Of a DNA stretch of 64,000 bases, positions 12,311 through 26,300 are shown piece after piece. The DNA lies in NCBI GenBank assembly GCA_026724425.1, contig JAIUCV010000661.1:62001-126000 (forward strand), written 5' to 3'. Below the pieces are notes generated by a model that saw only the letters and a list, made by a program, of their open reading frames with translations, did no database searches and was not told the origin of the DNA. Position 1 is the first letter of the stretch. The number at the start of each line of letters is the position of its first letter. The DNA is from Erythrophleum ivorense. Taxonomy: Eukaryota > Streptophyta > Magnoliopsida > Fabales > Fabaceae. Both the position numbers and the translations under genes were made by a program.

Positions 12311-13800
12311 CAACGTAACCTCCCTTAAAATATGGATTGTTTCCAAATTAATTACAACACCCCAATCATGACTTATACATTGATCTAAATGAGAGCTCCA
12401 TTCTCAATACCCACAACATAATTCAAACTCAAAATAGCTACGTCCATGGAAGCAGGATTTGCTTATAAGGAGCTAAAGTAGATTACAATTAATTTAAAAT
12501 ACAAAAAACATTGTCCATATAAACAAGTGCGAAACTCATCAACAGAATGCTAAGCCACCCTTTCTATTTAATAAATTATATATATATAATTTTTTTTTAT
12601 TTATTTAATTATTAATTAATTTAATGTAATTATTTTATATTTATTATTTTTGGAAGTATTTTTGGATAAAGAGGATTAAAATAGTTTTTCACCAATTCTG
12701 AAACATTCCCTTCTCATGGAACTTCAACATTCTCACCTCTCCTTATGGGAGTGAAAGTGGATGGTTTTGTGGGAAAGTTACATTCTTAGGAATGTGACAT
12801 TCCTGTGAAGCATTTTTCTAAAAATTGACACAAACATTGAAAGATATTCCCGTGAGACATTTTTTAGAAACCAAAAAGTAATTTCACGAACCAAACGGCC
12901 TCTAAACATAGTGCCTATATATTTCAAATATTTCTCTTTCATACTATATATATGCTATTGGCTAGAGTGATTGATTTTAAATATTAATTTTTGAGAGAGG
13001 TGCCAAGATGAGAAATTTTACTTTTAATAATCTTGTTAAAAAGCATACATCCTTTAATCTCCATTTTTTCAAATCAAGACATAAGTCTTTATGAGTCTTT
13101 GTGTATTGTGCTTGTGTTTTGGTCACTAATACCTAAGGTGACTTCGGATATTAATTGTACTTATGTAAATATGCGAGCTTGCCCTATAACTTTGCTTGTA
13201 AATATTTCTATACTTGTTTATATGAATAGATTTCTTGTAGATAAAAGAAATTAAAATACCTAAGATAAAAATAATGATACTAGAATTCTTCATGAAATTG
13301 ACACTTGTATATTTACAAGAAACTATATTATGACTTAATTAACTAGTGTGATTGTTAATAATTAGAAATAACGCATAAAATATCATAATATTTAGGATTC
13401 ACATATGAAAATTTTAAAATTACATAAAATTAATATTTTATAAAAACTTAAAATTATCACATAGAAACCAAAATAATTAATGATATATTCAGCCTCTAAA
13501 CATACTGGATATATAATAAATAAATCAAATATAAATAGTTTAAATACTTGGGCCAGGTGAAAGCTATTTAAAAGAGACCTACTAAAACAATGGCTCAAAG
13601 CCGAATCCATCTCCTAAGAATGGACAAAAACCAGCCTTGATTGAGGTGTGATTGAAAGCGGTTGCATAGATTTGCTCATAGATTTTTCTTCTTCCCTTGC
13701 GTTTTCTTACTTGGTTTCTTTGGTACCATCAAAATAAGCAAGGATTTTTATATTGAAATAAACGATGACGCATAAGTGGGAACAGGGTGCAAAATCAGGG
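12311..13800. other. AT-rich intergenic stretch, no gene recognised
   Basis: Only short ORFs occur (for example 13033-13254 plus and 13392-13610 minus), and neither resembles a known family. The motif accaaacggcc near 12892, often seen in plant DNA-transposon ends, has no inverted partner that I can find. The bases ccact at 13801-13805 are the left TSD of the next element. Confidence 0.5.
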
Positions 13801-16438
13801 CCACTTGTAACACCATAATTCTAGCTCATCTCATGCTTTTGAATAGTATAATTGCATGAATCATATAGATTTTCCATAAGAAAAGGCAAGGGAAATTGGA
13901 CTTTTCTTTGCATTTCATCATATCTAAAAATTTATTTCAGTGTTACGTGGACCGTGTGAGCTCATATTATGCATCCTCTTATTTAATCACATCATTAAAA
14001 CTCATTTACAACTCAAAAGCATGCGTACAACTCGTGAAAACTGAAATGGGGCATAGAACATGAAGACTCATACTCAGCCAGAATTGGCCTCATTTCTAGG
14101 AAAACTTTGAAAAATCATAACTAAATTTAAAAAAATTGAAATCATGTGTTCTTGGTCATTTTGGAAATCTTGGGATGTCTAATTCATGTAAAAATACTTC
14201 CAGAGCATAACATTCATCATAAAGGATGTTTGACATCCAAAATGTTTCAGAGGTCGCTGCTGCTTGGGCTGCTGTTTTAGATTACTGATACAAACTTCTA
14301 AAATTCATAACTAATTCTATAAAATCTAAATCACACACATTCAATCATTCTGGAAACTACAAATGTTAGCTTTATGTTAAAAATAATTCCAGAATGAAAC
14401 AAATACATTTAGCCATTGGAAATCTATGAAACAGTGATTGGACTCCTGGGGTGCCACTACTACTGAGAGCCAATTTCAAAAATGCATAACTCTTTGTTTA
14501 GACCTCCAAATGAGGTGATCTCAGTGGTCACAGAAATCTTATGACCTCTAGTTTATGCCTATTAAATTTCATAGGCATTGGATACAATTTTCCTATTGGA
14601 TGACACATAATATAAATCTGCCAGTGTGAACAGTGCATATACCAGAAACCATGAAATTTGCCAACTTTGAAAAATCATCAAATATTCTGTAGACCTCCAA
14701 AAATTATGATCTTTAGTTTTCCAAAAATCTCTTAATGAGACCTAATTTCATGCCAAATCTCAAATCAAGACTAACTCATTTGGCTAAAAAGTGACATAGG
14801 GTCCATAATAGTCAATTTTGGCTCCATATAGGATACCAAAGTTGTCAAATGGATTTCCCTTAGTCTTGGCACCTTTTAGGCAAGTCTAAAAGTAAATTTA
14901 AGACTTGTGTGAGCTACCCAAATAGTCCCAAACCTCATACATCTCATTTTGGCCTTCTCACCCACACTTATGCACATTTACATCAAACTTCCAAATTGCA
15001 TAATTTGGCATTACATACTCAAATTGTATTCTAGAGCTCATACATCATATCCATAGTTATAAACATCACATAATTGCATATTTATATATGTCTCAAGGTT
15101 CATAACACATTTACAACATCATATACATCAAGAGACACAATTATGGTTTCAAAATGGCTAAAGCTAGATATAAACTTGTCATTCTTCCTTCTTCATTGAT
15201 GTTGGCTCCCTTCACCATAGTTACTTGGTCCACCTAGCATGTTAGATCATTGGAGAGGAGGGGATGAGATTCAAAGAATCCCAATAGCTTATCTTCTATT
15301 CAATCATACATAATATATGTAAAGCAAGCCTTAAAAATGCATGTATGGATATAATACAAATCATAAGCATTCAAGAAGCAAGCTTAGCATGTGAACAAGC
15401 TATACAAATCATTCAAGAATTCACCAAGTGTTTGGATTGGCCTCATACTTCTCCTCATGGATTTTGGACTTGCCTCACCCATTCTTTAAGCACTTTGGAC
15501 TCAACTATACTCTTGGGAGCCCACTTTGCTTTTGGGAGACTCTTTACTTTGTCTTAACCAAGGTCAAGGGTTCTTAGCTCATCCTCACATTAGTGAAGAG
15601 TTCTTAGCCTTTCCACACTTAAGCAAACTCAAGAAACATCATACATTCACTTGAAAACATAACATGACATCATGAAATCATGGCAAACAAGATCATGCTA
15701 GCATACTTTTTATGGCTTGAAAATACACATACACACATTTTAAAATAAGCTAAACACACATCCATGCATGAGAGAAGGTGAAGAGAGCTACCTTACTTGC
15801 ATTCACACACTTTTTCCTTAAGCCTTGACTCCTCTCCCTTGACCTCACACACCCAAGAGGGTGGAGATCATTTCTCTTGGCCTAGACACATCATATGGAA
15901 GCTAATTACACTCTTGAAACAAGCTAGGACATTAAACTTATATGTAAAAACATACTTGGTTCCATAAGTCACATATTGGTTCCATAAATGGCCTATTGAA
16001 GCAACCATCATGATTCAAGTTCTTAGCTCCATTCTCTTCTCATTCCTAGGCCTCTTTACCTCATTTAAGGTCCTTGGAGTCATTACATATTCATTTACAA
16101 AAGCCTAGACACAAGTTGCTTCATAAGGTCACATTATGGAAGCCATTGCCTCATCTCCCAATCCATGGCTTTTAAATTTTTCCCAAGGGTTCCTCCCACC
16201 TTCTACCATCATATGAAGTCCCAACCAAGGCTAGAATAAATTAAAACACTCTCTAACCCCTCCATCTGTCCTAGGCCGACATTATGGAAGCATTTGGGGT
16301 TCAAGGGGTTTTCAATTTTTTCTTGATGGGAAACCATTTAGGGAGGTTGTTAAGAGTTGTAGGGGGTTAAGGAAACACTTAAATAGCCAAGGGGACTTAT
16401 GGATTAAATCAGTTTTTACAATCCCCTTAAGTGCTCTA

Positions 16439-19258
16439 TGTAACACCATCATTTCTAACTCATATCCATCATCCCTTACATAGTCATGTGAGATATAGTA
16501 AGAATAAAGTGAGAAATTCCATTGAATTAATACATTTTCTTGCGTTGCGTCATGGTTAAAAATTCATTTCGGTGTCACATGGATCATGTGAGTCATGTTA
16601 TGCATCCTCATATTTAATTACACCATTAAAACTCATTTGCATCACAAAAACATGCCTACAACTCATGGAAACCGAATTGGAGTGTGGAATAAAGAGTTTC
16701 ATTCTTGGCCAGAATTGCTCTATTTTCTGACCAAACTTTGAAAAATCATAACTAAATCTAGAAAAATCGAAATCATGCAATATTGGTCATTCTAGAAATC
16801 TTAAGATTTCTACTTCATACTACAAATATGTACAAGTCATAACATCCCACACACAGAGCATTCGACATGTGAAATGATCTGGAGGTCGGATTGGGTTCTG
16901 ATGCTGTCATAGTTTACTGATATGAATTTCAAAAATTTCTAATTAATTCTACAAAAATAAAATATGTTCAAATGATACCAATATGGAAAGATGTGGATCT
17001 TAACTAGAGAAGAAAAATATTTCTAGGTTATCTCATCAAGTCAAGCTCTCAGAAATCGATGGAACAGTACTTCTGGTCAGGCAAGATGACTGATACTGGG
17101 CAAAAACTTCAAAAATTTATATCTTCCTCTCTAGACCTCCAAATGAGGTGCTTCTAATTGCTACAAGTCACTATGAATGTCTAGTTTCTTCCTATAAAAT
17201 TTGGTAGCCATTAGACCATGTTTGCCCCTCAGATGACACAATTACATAACTGACCAAATGAACAGTATTGGTGCAAATCCGAAATTCTGATACCAATTTT
17301 GAAAAATCATAGAAAATTCCACAGACCTCAAATTTCAAGGCAAGAAGAGGTCATTTGGTCAGACTTTGATATAAGGGGGCAAAGTGTCAATTTCTTTTGT
17401 TAAAAGAGGGTTCTAAGGGTTCAAATTTGTTTCTCCTACTCCTAAGGCTTTATGAGCACATGGGAAAGCATCAACATAGGCTATCAAACATGGCTCAAAT
17501 ATCTAACAACTCAGATTTGCAAAACTCACTCTCCCACACCAAAACAGACACCATGTACATAATGCCAAGATCTTGCTATTCATACCAAAAACTTGCTACA
17601 TCATTCAATATAGTTCTAATTCTCATCCATATACCATATGTACATCCATTTACAAGTATTCATAAGTGTATACACCATGTACATCATTAGATTATATCTC
17701 TTAACAACAAAATGGTGACAAAATGGCTATTTCACAAATCCTTTGTCAATTTCCCTAGCTTCAAGCTTGGTGGCTCCTATGTCTTTATTCACTTGGTCCA
17801 CCTAGCATGTTAGGATAGTGGAGAGAAGGGGATGAGGTTCAAAGAATCTCAATAGCTCATATCTTATTCAATCATACATAATATATGTAAAGCAAGCTTT
17901 TTAAATGCATGTATGGAAAAGTGGAAGTCATGGACATTTTAAAAGTAACCTTAGCATGTGAATCAAGCATACAAGACATTCAAGGGTTCACCAAGTGTTT
18001 GGATTGGCCTCACACTTTTCCTCATGGATTTTGGACTTGCCTCACCCACTCTTGAGCACTTTGGACTCAACCATACTCTTGAGAGTCCACTTTGCTTTTG
18101 GGAGGCTCTTTGCTTTATCTCAACCAAGCTCAAGGGTTCTTGGCTTATCCTCACCCAAGGGAAGAGTTCTTGGCTTTTCCACACTCAAACAAACTCATAC
18201 AAATATCATGGATTCATTTAACACATAACATAGCATCAAGGATCATGACATGTAAAGGCATGCTAGCATACTTTTCTTAGCTTGAAAATACACATACACA
18301 CATTCTAAAACAAGCTAAACACACATCCATGCATGAGAGAAGGTGGAGAGAGCTACCTTATAGGCTAACACAAGCCTTCTCTTTCAATTTGTCTTCTCCC
18401 TTCTTGATTTCACAATCACAACTAGATGGAAGTGCTTCTCTTGAGCCTAGACACACAAAGAGCATGGAATTACTCTCTCATAACTCAACACTTATTCACA
18501 AAGTTAGGGGTTTCTTTATAGCAAACCCTACCTAGCATATAAGAAACTAGGGGTTCTTTTTCTCTCTAGAAGTTTAGCAACTCCTCCTCTCTCTCATGTT
18601 CTCAAGTTGGTAGAACTAACATACCTAGGGAAAACGAAGAAGTAACCTTTTTCAAGAGTGGTTTTCCACTTTTCCTCTTCTGAACCATGCCTAAAACATA
18701 GCTAATTTAGCATCCAAAACCATAGCAAGAGAAGGCAAAGAGAGAAGAACAAAACTCTAAGAAGGAAAGCTATGGAGATCTCAAGTTATGCTTACCTTTT
18801 TCTTGTTCTCCTTCCTCCTCTAAGTCTCTCTCTCTCCTTAGCCCTTTTCTCTGCCTTAGATGAAGCCTAAGTCAGTTAAAAGGAAAAGGAATGAATTAGG
18901 ATGCTTTAAGAAGTCAAATTCTCTTTTTTCACGCTTTTCCAGACTAACCCTCGCTATAGCAAAGCATAACCCTTGCTATGACGAGCACGTATCAGTCTCA
19001 AACCCCTACTTTCGCTATGATGCACGCTATGGTGAGTAGTTCCCTGGTTTTTGTATGGGATGCCCGCACTCGCTATAACTAGAAGCATTTTCGCTATAGC
19101 TAGATCATTTCTCACTATAGCAAACAGGCACATTCGTTATAGCTAGGCCATTTCTCGCTATAGCTAGCAAACTTAGAAAATTTCAGGACTTCAAAAATTT
19201 TTCAGCTTCTTCTTTTCTTCTTCTTTTTTTTTTCTCTTTGTTTTTGCTGGTTGTTACA
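16439..19258 (+). mobile_element. Nested solo LTR, subfamily A2, TSD CTCTA
   Basis: The element begins TGTAACACCATCATTTC and ends GGTTGTTACA. It is flanked by exact ctcta at 16434-16438 and 19259-19263, inside the family A copy 13806-20506. Its 5' two thirds resemble family A, but its 3' end differs and carries a cluster of CGCTATAGC-type palindromes. It is 2820 bp long. No coding region is visible; the ORF at 17397-17690 has no counterpart in other copies. Confidence 0.85.
18945..19175. repeat. Cluster of degenerate CGCTATAGC palindromes
   Basis: About nine versions of the palindrome cgctatagc, several followed by tag, occur in 230 bp near the 3' end of the A2 LTR. Examples are ctcgctatagcaaag, ttcgctatagctaga and ctcgctatagctagc. 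Many are changed at CG or GC positions, as expected from decay of methylated cytosines. Their role is unknown. Confidence 0.75.
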
Positions 19259-20570
19259 CTCTACACTTTTCCAACTTTTAGGTTCATAACTTTCCATGGG
19301 GTTTTGTTTGTTTTCATGGAGGAAGAGGCATATGGGGGACCTCTTAGGGATCTTAGGAGCACATTTAAACATTCATTTAAGCCTAAGAATATTCATGTTA
19401 AATCATATTTGTAAAGGAGCATTTGGATCCCTAATGGTTCCATCTTGTTTCCTAAGGCCCCTTTCTTGATTCTATTAGTTCATTCTTAATCCTTGCCACC
19501 TAAAACCCCTAATCCCTCTATGAATTGGGTAGAAAACAGCCCCTAAGAATTGGGCTCATGGTGGCCAAATTCGTGCAAAAGGAAGGGGGAGAAAGAAACT
19601 ACCAAAGAATGGAAGTTTTACCTTGTTTTCTTGCTTCCTTTGGCTTATTCTTCCACTTGGTTGACTTGCTCCCTCAAATTTCAAAATTCCCCCCTCTGTT
19701 CTGCCCCTAAAATAACACCAAACTCTTCATTAAAACCATAGAAAGAAGGCTTGAAAGGAGATGAGCAAGTTTCAAGAAGGAAGGATATGAAATTTCTTAA
19801 AGTTTCTAACCTTTATCTTGAATTTCTTCCTCCAAAATCTTCCTCCTCTTGTGAGCCTAAGAAGGGCAGCTTCTCCTCTATTTTTGGGCAGAAGTAAGTC
19901 GGTCTTAGAGAGGAGAGAAAGAACGTGGCATATAAAGACCCTTTTTGAAGCTTCCTTTAACACTTTAATGCCAATTTTGCCCTTTGTCCTTGCATTTTCA
20001 TTTCTCCTTTGTTTTAGCTCCTTTTTTAGAACCATCTTTTCCATCATAACAAATAGATTCCCAATTTAATGAAATGCCTTTGGAATCACTCAATTTGGAG
20101 CTAAAACCTTCTCGAACAATCTGGTCAAAGTTCAGGCTCACCGTCGTTAGAAAATGTATACTGGAGGGGCTTTAACTATCCTGGGGCTTCCCATAATTTT
20201 CAGGGCCTCTGAGAACCCCGAAGAACTCAAAACTTTCATTTAAAAAGCCCTCCTGTGAGTTTTCCAAAAGTTTTCTATATTTATGAAAATGCCACTGGCC
20301 TTTCGATAAATTTTCTGAATCACTCTGACCCTAATTTCTGGGCAACTCAAGGCTCAAATCCTCATTGTTCATTATTTAGAATTTTATTAGTTTGGCCCTA
20401 ATTTCTTCTATTTCAAGGACTTCATTTTGTATCTGGTCCATTTTTTACATTTACGGAGAAACCGAACATCGCATTTCTCACGTTTACAGAGGGACTGGAT
20501 GTTACACCACTCACTCCTATTCTTAAAAGGACAATCACTTATTACAAGCACTAAAAGAAAAAAAAATACC

Positions 20571-21567
20571 ATTTTCAAGGGTCACTCATTATGATTCTAG
20601 TCATCTCATCCAGTTAAGCCACAGGCCATAATGTCTCTCTCATCATCATCATCATCATCGTCATCTTCTCCTTCAGCTTCATTGTGCTTTCAATTTTAAT
20701 TTATATAAAATTTGTTAGAATTTATGTTCATATTTAAAAAGTTGATGAAATTCAAAATTTATTTATAATATATTGTATTTTATAATTTTATAAAGTTATA
20801 CCAAAAATTTTTAATAACTACTTAGTTCATTAAATGTATAATTAATATATTTAAAAGCAAAAATTATACGTCACCTAATATATTTATGAGATGTAAATAT
20901 TTTAACAATATAAATCTCATATTTCTGTTAACATTAGAAAATTTTATTTTAAAATTAAAATTCTCTTTATTTTCATAAATTATTGGTATATATTTTTGTC
21001 ACATTTAATTTTTATATCAAACATAAGGATATATTTAATATTTATCCATCTTATATTATACATAAATCTTGTAAATTGAACATAAAAAAGTTTAAAGAAA
21101 AAGTTACTACTTAAGATAGCAACACTTGTAAACTATAAAATATTATTGACCATAAAAATATTATTTCATTACACAAATAAATAAGTTATTTTAAATAAAA
21201 TTATCATATAAGATAAAATTCATTTTTCTCTAATTAAATTAATATAATTGTCGCCATCGCTTATTCGTATTCATTTTCTCACCACCTACCTTTTGTTATC
21301 CATATATGTTCTAATAGATATGCAAAATCGAGAAATTTAATTTTCATAATTAATTTTGAGTATGACTACATAAGACTGTTTATGTATTGTCTAAAATTTA
21401 GTTTTGCTAAATTTGTTATTTATCACATCTCCAAATTGGCCAGGTGATTAGCATAAAATACAAGATAATCTCATATATGTATGTCTTCAAAACAAAAAGA
21501 TGAAAATAACATAATACTAATAAAACTTTTTTATTTGTATAAATACGAGAAGCTCTCACAAAAATTT
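20571..21567. repeat. Second copy of the 11112-12310 segment, with 208-bp deletion
   Basis: The sequence follows 11112-12310 with scattered substitutions. A (CAT)n run at 20641-20660 is expanded relative to the other copy. At 21321-21323 the copy jumps across 208 bp found in the first copy. The base triplet tgc lies at both edges of the lost piece, a sign of microhomology or slippage deletion. Similarity ends where the LINE sequence begins. Confidence 0.85.
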
Positions 21568-21590
21568 TAGGAATAAATAGATGGCGGAGG

Positions 21591-22690
21591 ATAAATATTT
21601 TAGTGATGAGGGAAAATTCAAAGAAGAAATTGATCTTCTTTCATGAAGCAACAAGAAAGTCAAGATTGGTGGGGTTAGGGTTATTGATAGTAATGTTATG
21701 GCAAACATGAATGCGTTGGAGGAAAATACTCTATGCAAGAGAGGGAATGACCATGAGTCATATTTAAAGAAACAGCTTGGCTTGGTTCAACTCTTACATC
21801 GAATCCATAAGGAATGAACCATGATCTAAAGGGAGACAATGCAAAGATTAAGTTATCCATGATAAGGATTTTGATGGTTTGTTTTCAGACCCAAAAGACA
21901 TAATGGATTTGGATTCTAGTATCAAGTTACATAATACATGCCCCCATGTTACAGTCACAAAGGATAAGTATAAGGAAAGGTGTAGTCCATGGAGAAAATC
22001 CTTAATGGTCAAATTGCTGAGGAAGGGGATTGGCCTGAGTTTCTTGAAAGCTTGCCTAGAGAAACTATGGAAATTACAAGGTTTAAATCATATATTAGAT
22101 TTGGAAGGTGATCCTTATTTGTTGTTTCATTTATTGTTAGAGAAGATTTCCCCCATGCTTACTAAGAGCAACCTTAGATGATCATTACCATTTTTTAGTG
22201 GTTTAAAGATAGCGCCCAAATTTTCATCCTTTGGATGCTAATAAGTTAACTATGATTGTTGCTTGGATATGGATTCCAGGACTACCTATTAAAGTTTTAC
22301 AACATTCATTTATTATAAAGGATTGGAAACTTAGTGGGGAAAACTCTAAAGGAAGAGTCATCAACATATTTGACTGCTAAAGTTAAATTTGCTTGAATTT
22401 ATGTTAAAATCAATTTGAAGAAGTAGCTTCTTCCTAATTTCATGCTAAAGGGAAGGGTGTACAAGTGTAATTGTGAAAGGTGCAAATATAATTAATAAGA
22501 CTGTGGAAAGGAGAAGTTTATATTGACACTAAAGCAAAGGAAGATCTTTTCTACCAGTGGAATGGTGACACTACTGTTGATCAAATGGAGAAGAAGGAAT
22601 TAACCTTTGGCCTATCGATGTTTGTTAAGAGGACTAAACGATGAAAATGAAGCATCTTATCATATAAGGAAATCTACTAGAAGAAAGATA
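21591..22690 (+). pseudogene. LINE ORF1 remnant (DUF4283-type nucleic-acid-binding protein)
   Basis: ATG at 21591 opens MAEDKYFSDEGKF, then stops break the frame. The 21879-22181 part reads PWRKSLMVKLL, then GLSFLKACLEKLWKLQG, the signature of the DUF4283 domain of plant L1 ORF1. A second piece near 22250 gives MIVAWIWIPGLP, matching the conserved W-I-x-x-PGLP motif. A CCHC knuckle is not recognisable. The protein would bind LINE RNA. It is dead: at least four stops or frame changes. Confidence 0.8.
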
Positions 22691-23330
22691 CTTCTAACGC
22701 TATGGTGACTTCTTTAAGTGAATATTGCCAAGCAATGTTATCCACAAGAAAGTGATTGAGGCTTATGTAGAGTCTAAATGAAAAATCAAGAGTATGAGCA
22801 AGCAAGGAACCAATGACTTATTTCTAGGTCAACTAAAAGTCAAGATATGTCATATCTCAATAAACCATGTGGTTTTGATGCATAATAAATGTCAAAGCCC
22901 ATCATGGACAAGGAAAAATGGATTTGTAGCCCATATAGCCTTAAGGAAGTACATAATGGTATGCGAAAGTTAGTTTAGATAAGTTTGGGCCAAGCTCCAA
23001 GTCGAGAGACCCATTTACTATTTTGGATAACCAACCAATGGATTTGGATCTACATGATTGAACTGAAGCTAGTAATGTATCTTTGGGCCTTATTACCACT
23101 AATCATAATAAGGGGTTGATTTTTAACAAGGATAAAGAGATGTTGGAAGGACATCTTTTTAAAGAACCCTTATTAGGAAATATAATTTGCCACGTTATTG
23201 AACATTCACATGAAGATGTAGAATGGCCTCTTTGGAGCATTACTATTGGAGAGTATGCTATACAGAATGATGTTGAGGACCATAATAGGTCTAGGTATTA
23301 TTAGCCCTTGTCTTCAACTTTCTTTATTTA

Positions 23331-26300
23331 GTTAAGGATTACTTCATTTAGAATTGTAGAGGTACATGTACAAGGTCATTTCCATGCATTATTATGGACC
23401 TTACTAGAGCATATAAGCTCTTTTGTAGTGCTAAGTGAAATAAGACAGAGTGGAGTAGTAGCTAAATTAATATCTAGGAAAATGGGGTTCTCAGGTATGT
23501 TAAGGAAAGAGGCCCAAGGCTTTTCAAAAGGTATTTTGTGCTTGTGGAAACAAGATATTGTACTATGAATGTGTTATTAAAACATAAGTAGTTATATTCA
23601 TCTTTCAATTAAAAAAGGAACTTTAGAACCATAGTTTCTTACTATTGTGTATGACAATCCGCGTAGAAATAGATGACAGGAGTTGGGGGATAGTCTTAAT
23701 TTGATTTGAAGCCATTTTGGGGGCCTTGTTTCTTGGTCGGAGATTTCAATACTTTCTTGTATGCATATGAGAAGAGAAGGGGTCCCAACAATGAAAGAAT
23801 CTCAAACGTTGATTTCTAAAGATGGTTTGAAGTTATTGTCTCAATCACTTTAGGATTTCAAGGCAGAAAATTTACTTGGAAATGCAATTCAGTTGAGATT
23901 AGAATAGATTAGATCATGCTATTGTTAATGATGAATAGTTTACTTGCTTCATTGACGCTTCAATTGTTTGCGTCCAAGTTTAAATTGAATCATTTTCCTC
24001 TATCATTGAAGCTTTCCTTTAATAGCTCAAGAGAACAACTTTTTCTCCTTTTTTAGTTCTTGTCCCCTTAGGTGCAACTCCTCGATTTTGTCAATATGTT
24101 CAAAGCTACTTGTGAAAATAATAATAGTTGGCATGAAGCTATAGATGAGTTCACACTTTTAATAATTTGTGGAACAAAAAAGCTTTTGGAAATATCTTTG
24201 CTTGTAAGAACTATATTTTAAGGCATTTGCTGAGCATTGAGAATAAATTAAGTATATTCTCTAGTTCATTTCTTGAGGATTTTCAACAAAGTTTATGGTA
24301 CCGACTTGAGGAAATTTTGATTCAAGAGGAATTGCTTTGACTTCAAAAATTGAGGTGTAACTGTCATACATATGGTGATAGGAACACCCAATTTTTTTTC
24401 ATAATAATACTCTTGCAAGAAGAAAGAGAAATAAAATCGAAACACTTAAAGATGAAAGTGGTGATTGGATTTATGACTTGGGTACCATTTGCCAAATGGC
24501 TATCTTTCTTCCATAATATTTATATTGATGACTAACCTAGTTTTAATGTTTTGATACTTGAAGGAAAATTTCCCCCTCTTAAAAGTTATATTCACTATAG
24601 ACTTCAAGTAGGTAAAAAATAAATTAAAGAAACTATCTTTGGGATGAATGCTTTTAAGGTCTCTAAACCCTTAATGCACTTTTCTTCTAAAGCCAATGGG
24701 AAGTCTTCTCTACGTTAGTGATTAATTTTGTGGAATCCGTATTAGAAAATCCCTATAAAGTAGCCTTTATCAATAACATTCTTATTACGCATATCCAAAA
24801 AAATGATAATCCTGAGATGATTTATGAATTCAAAGCTTATATGTTTGAGCAACATAATTTATAAATCTATCATGAAGATTGTTGCTAATAGCTTATGAGA
24901 GATCATGGATCACTTAATGGCTCCTAACCAATGTAGTTTTGTTCTCAATTGCCATGGTATTGATGACAATATTATTTCCCAGGATGTTGTTCATATCATG
25001 AGATAGATGAAGGGGAGCAAAAGGTTTATGGCAATCAAAATTGATCCTAAGAAAGTGTATGATCACCTCAAATGGGACTTTTGTGTGTGATACTCTATAA
25101 GGTATAGGTATTCTTGATTATATCACTATCCTCATATGGCACTGTATTTCTTTTCTTAGCATGCAAATTTTATGGAATAATGAAAAAATTGAGCATTTTA
25201 ATTCTACTCATAAGATTAGACAAGATGATCTAGTTTCTTTTTATATCTTTGTTTTATGTATAGAGAGACTTGGCTAGATTATTTATGATTCTATCTTTAA
25301 AAGAAATGGCATCCCATAAGACTCAATAAGGGGGTCTAGAAATATCCTATCTTTTCTTTGCATATGAGCTTGTATTTTTGGTGATGCTTCTTTAGACCAG
25401 GTTGGTATTAATTATGAGTGTCATTATAGGCTCTATATAAGCTTTGGATAATGAGTTTACTCCATAAAGACTAGAGTATATTTTTCCAAGAATGTGGCCC
25501 ATTACCAAAGAATGGAACTCCATAACATTCTTGGTTTTACTCTTACTATTGAACTTGTTAAAAGTTAGGTGTATCTCTACTCCATAAAAGAGTTACAAAT
25601 GATACATACTGGTATGTTTTAGATAAATTGAATTCAAGATCAAGCTCCTAGAAGGCCAATAACCTTTCACTGGTTGGTCGAAATACTCTAGTAGCTTCTG
25701 TTATATAATTTACAACTCTTAAAAGTTATGTTGGTTCATCAATGAATAAATTCATATACATGTTTTAATGAATAAAAAAGGGACGTATATTCATTGGTTC
25801 ATCTAGTGAAAAACTTTAAAGGTGGTTCATGTACATGTATTTATGAATTAAGAGTGGGATGTATATTCAATGATTCATCCAATGGACAAAGAGTGAATGC
25901 ACCTTTCTATTTATAATGAACAAAAATGTAAAGAGACTTCCCTACTAAGTATAAATGGACCACCATATGATTGTGTGAAATATGAATAAGAAACTATATG
26001 ATTTTGTTAAATATGGTGAGTATGGTTGAGAATAGCATTCTACAAATTAAAAAAATATTTCCATTTTATAAGAGTGTTAAGTAATTTTTTGACATTTATT
26101 GCATCCTAGGAGAGCATCGTCATCAATCCTTTAGCAATTATGTGTGGAGGAAAATATCTCTCTAAAGAAAATGACCTAGTTGTGCCTTGAAGTAATCTAT
26201 TATACAATGATATTGACTATCTTTAACATTAAGCTTTTGTAATGTCAGCCATCCAAAACTAGTCATGCAAACAATCCTTCTTCTTATGAGTATGGGTGAT

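Larger units (their letters stand above)
13806..20506 (+). mobile_element. Family A solo-LTR-like element, TSD CCACT, with nested insert
   Basis: The element begins TGTAACACC and ends GGATGTTACA, flanked by exact 5-bp repeats ccact at 13801-13805 and 20507-20511. Taking out the nested element 16439-19258 and its TSD leaves 3876 bp, close to other A copies (3.46-3.82 kb). TG...CA ends with a 5-bp TSD, great length and no internal coding region are the marks of a solo LTR, here probably from a Ty3/gypsy element. No reverse transcriptase or integrase is present. The outer sequence resumes at cacttttccaac after 19263. Confidence 0.85.

Noticed and set aside
12655..12905. A possible DNA-transposon end (accaaacggcc).
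   Set aside because: No inverted partner or target duplication was found nearby.
13392..13800. A possible short gene with a basic start (MVPKKPSKKTQGKKKNL) on the minus strand near 13730.
   Set aside because: It stops after 17 codons, and no following exon or family match can be seen.
13806..20506. First read as one LTR made of a partial and a complete repeat, produced by recombination between nested copies.
   Set aside because: The exact ctcta repeats at 16434 and 19259 show a simple nested insertion with the outer element resuming afterwards.
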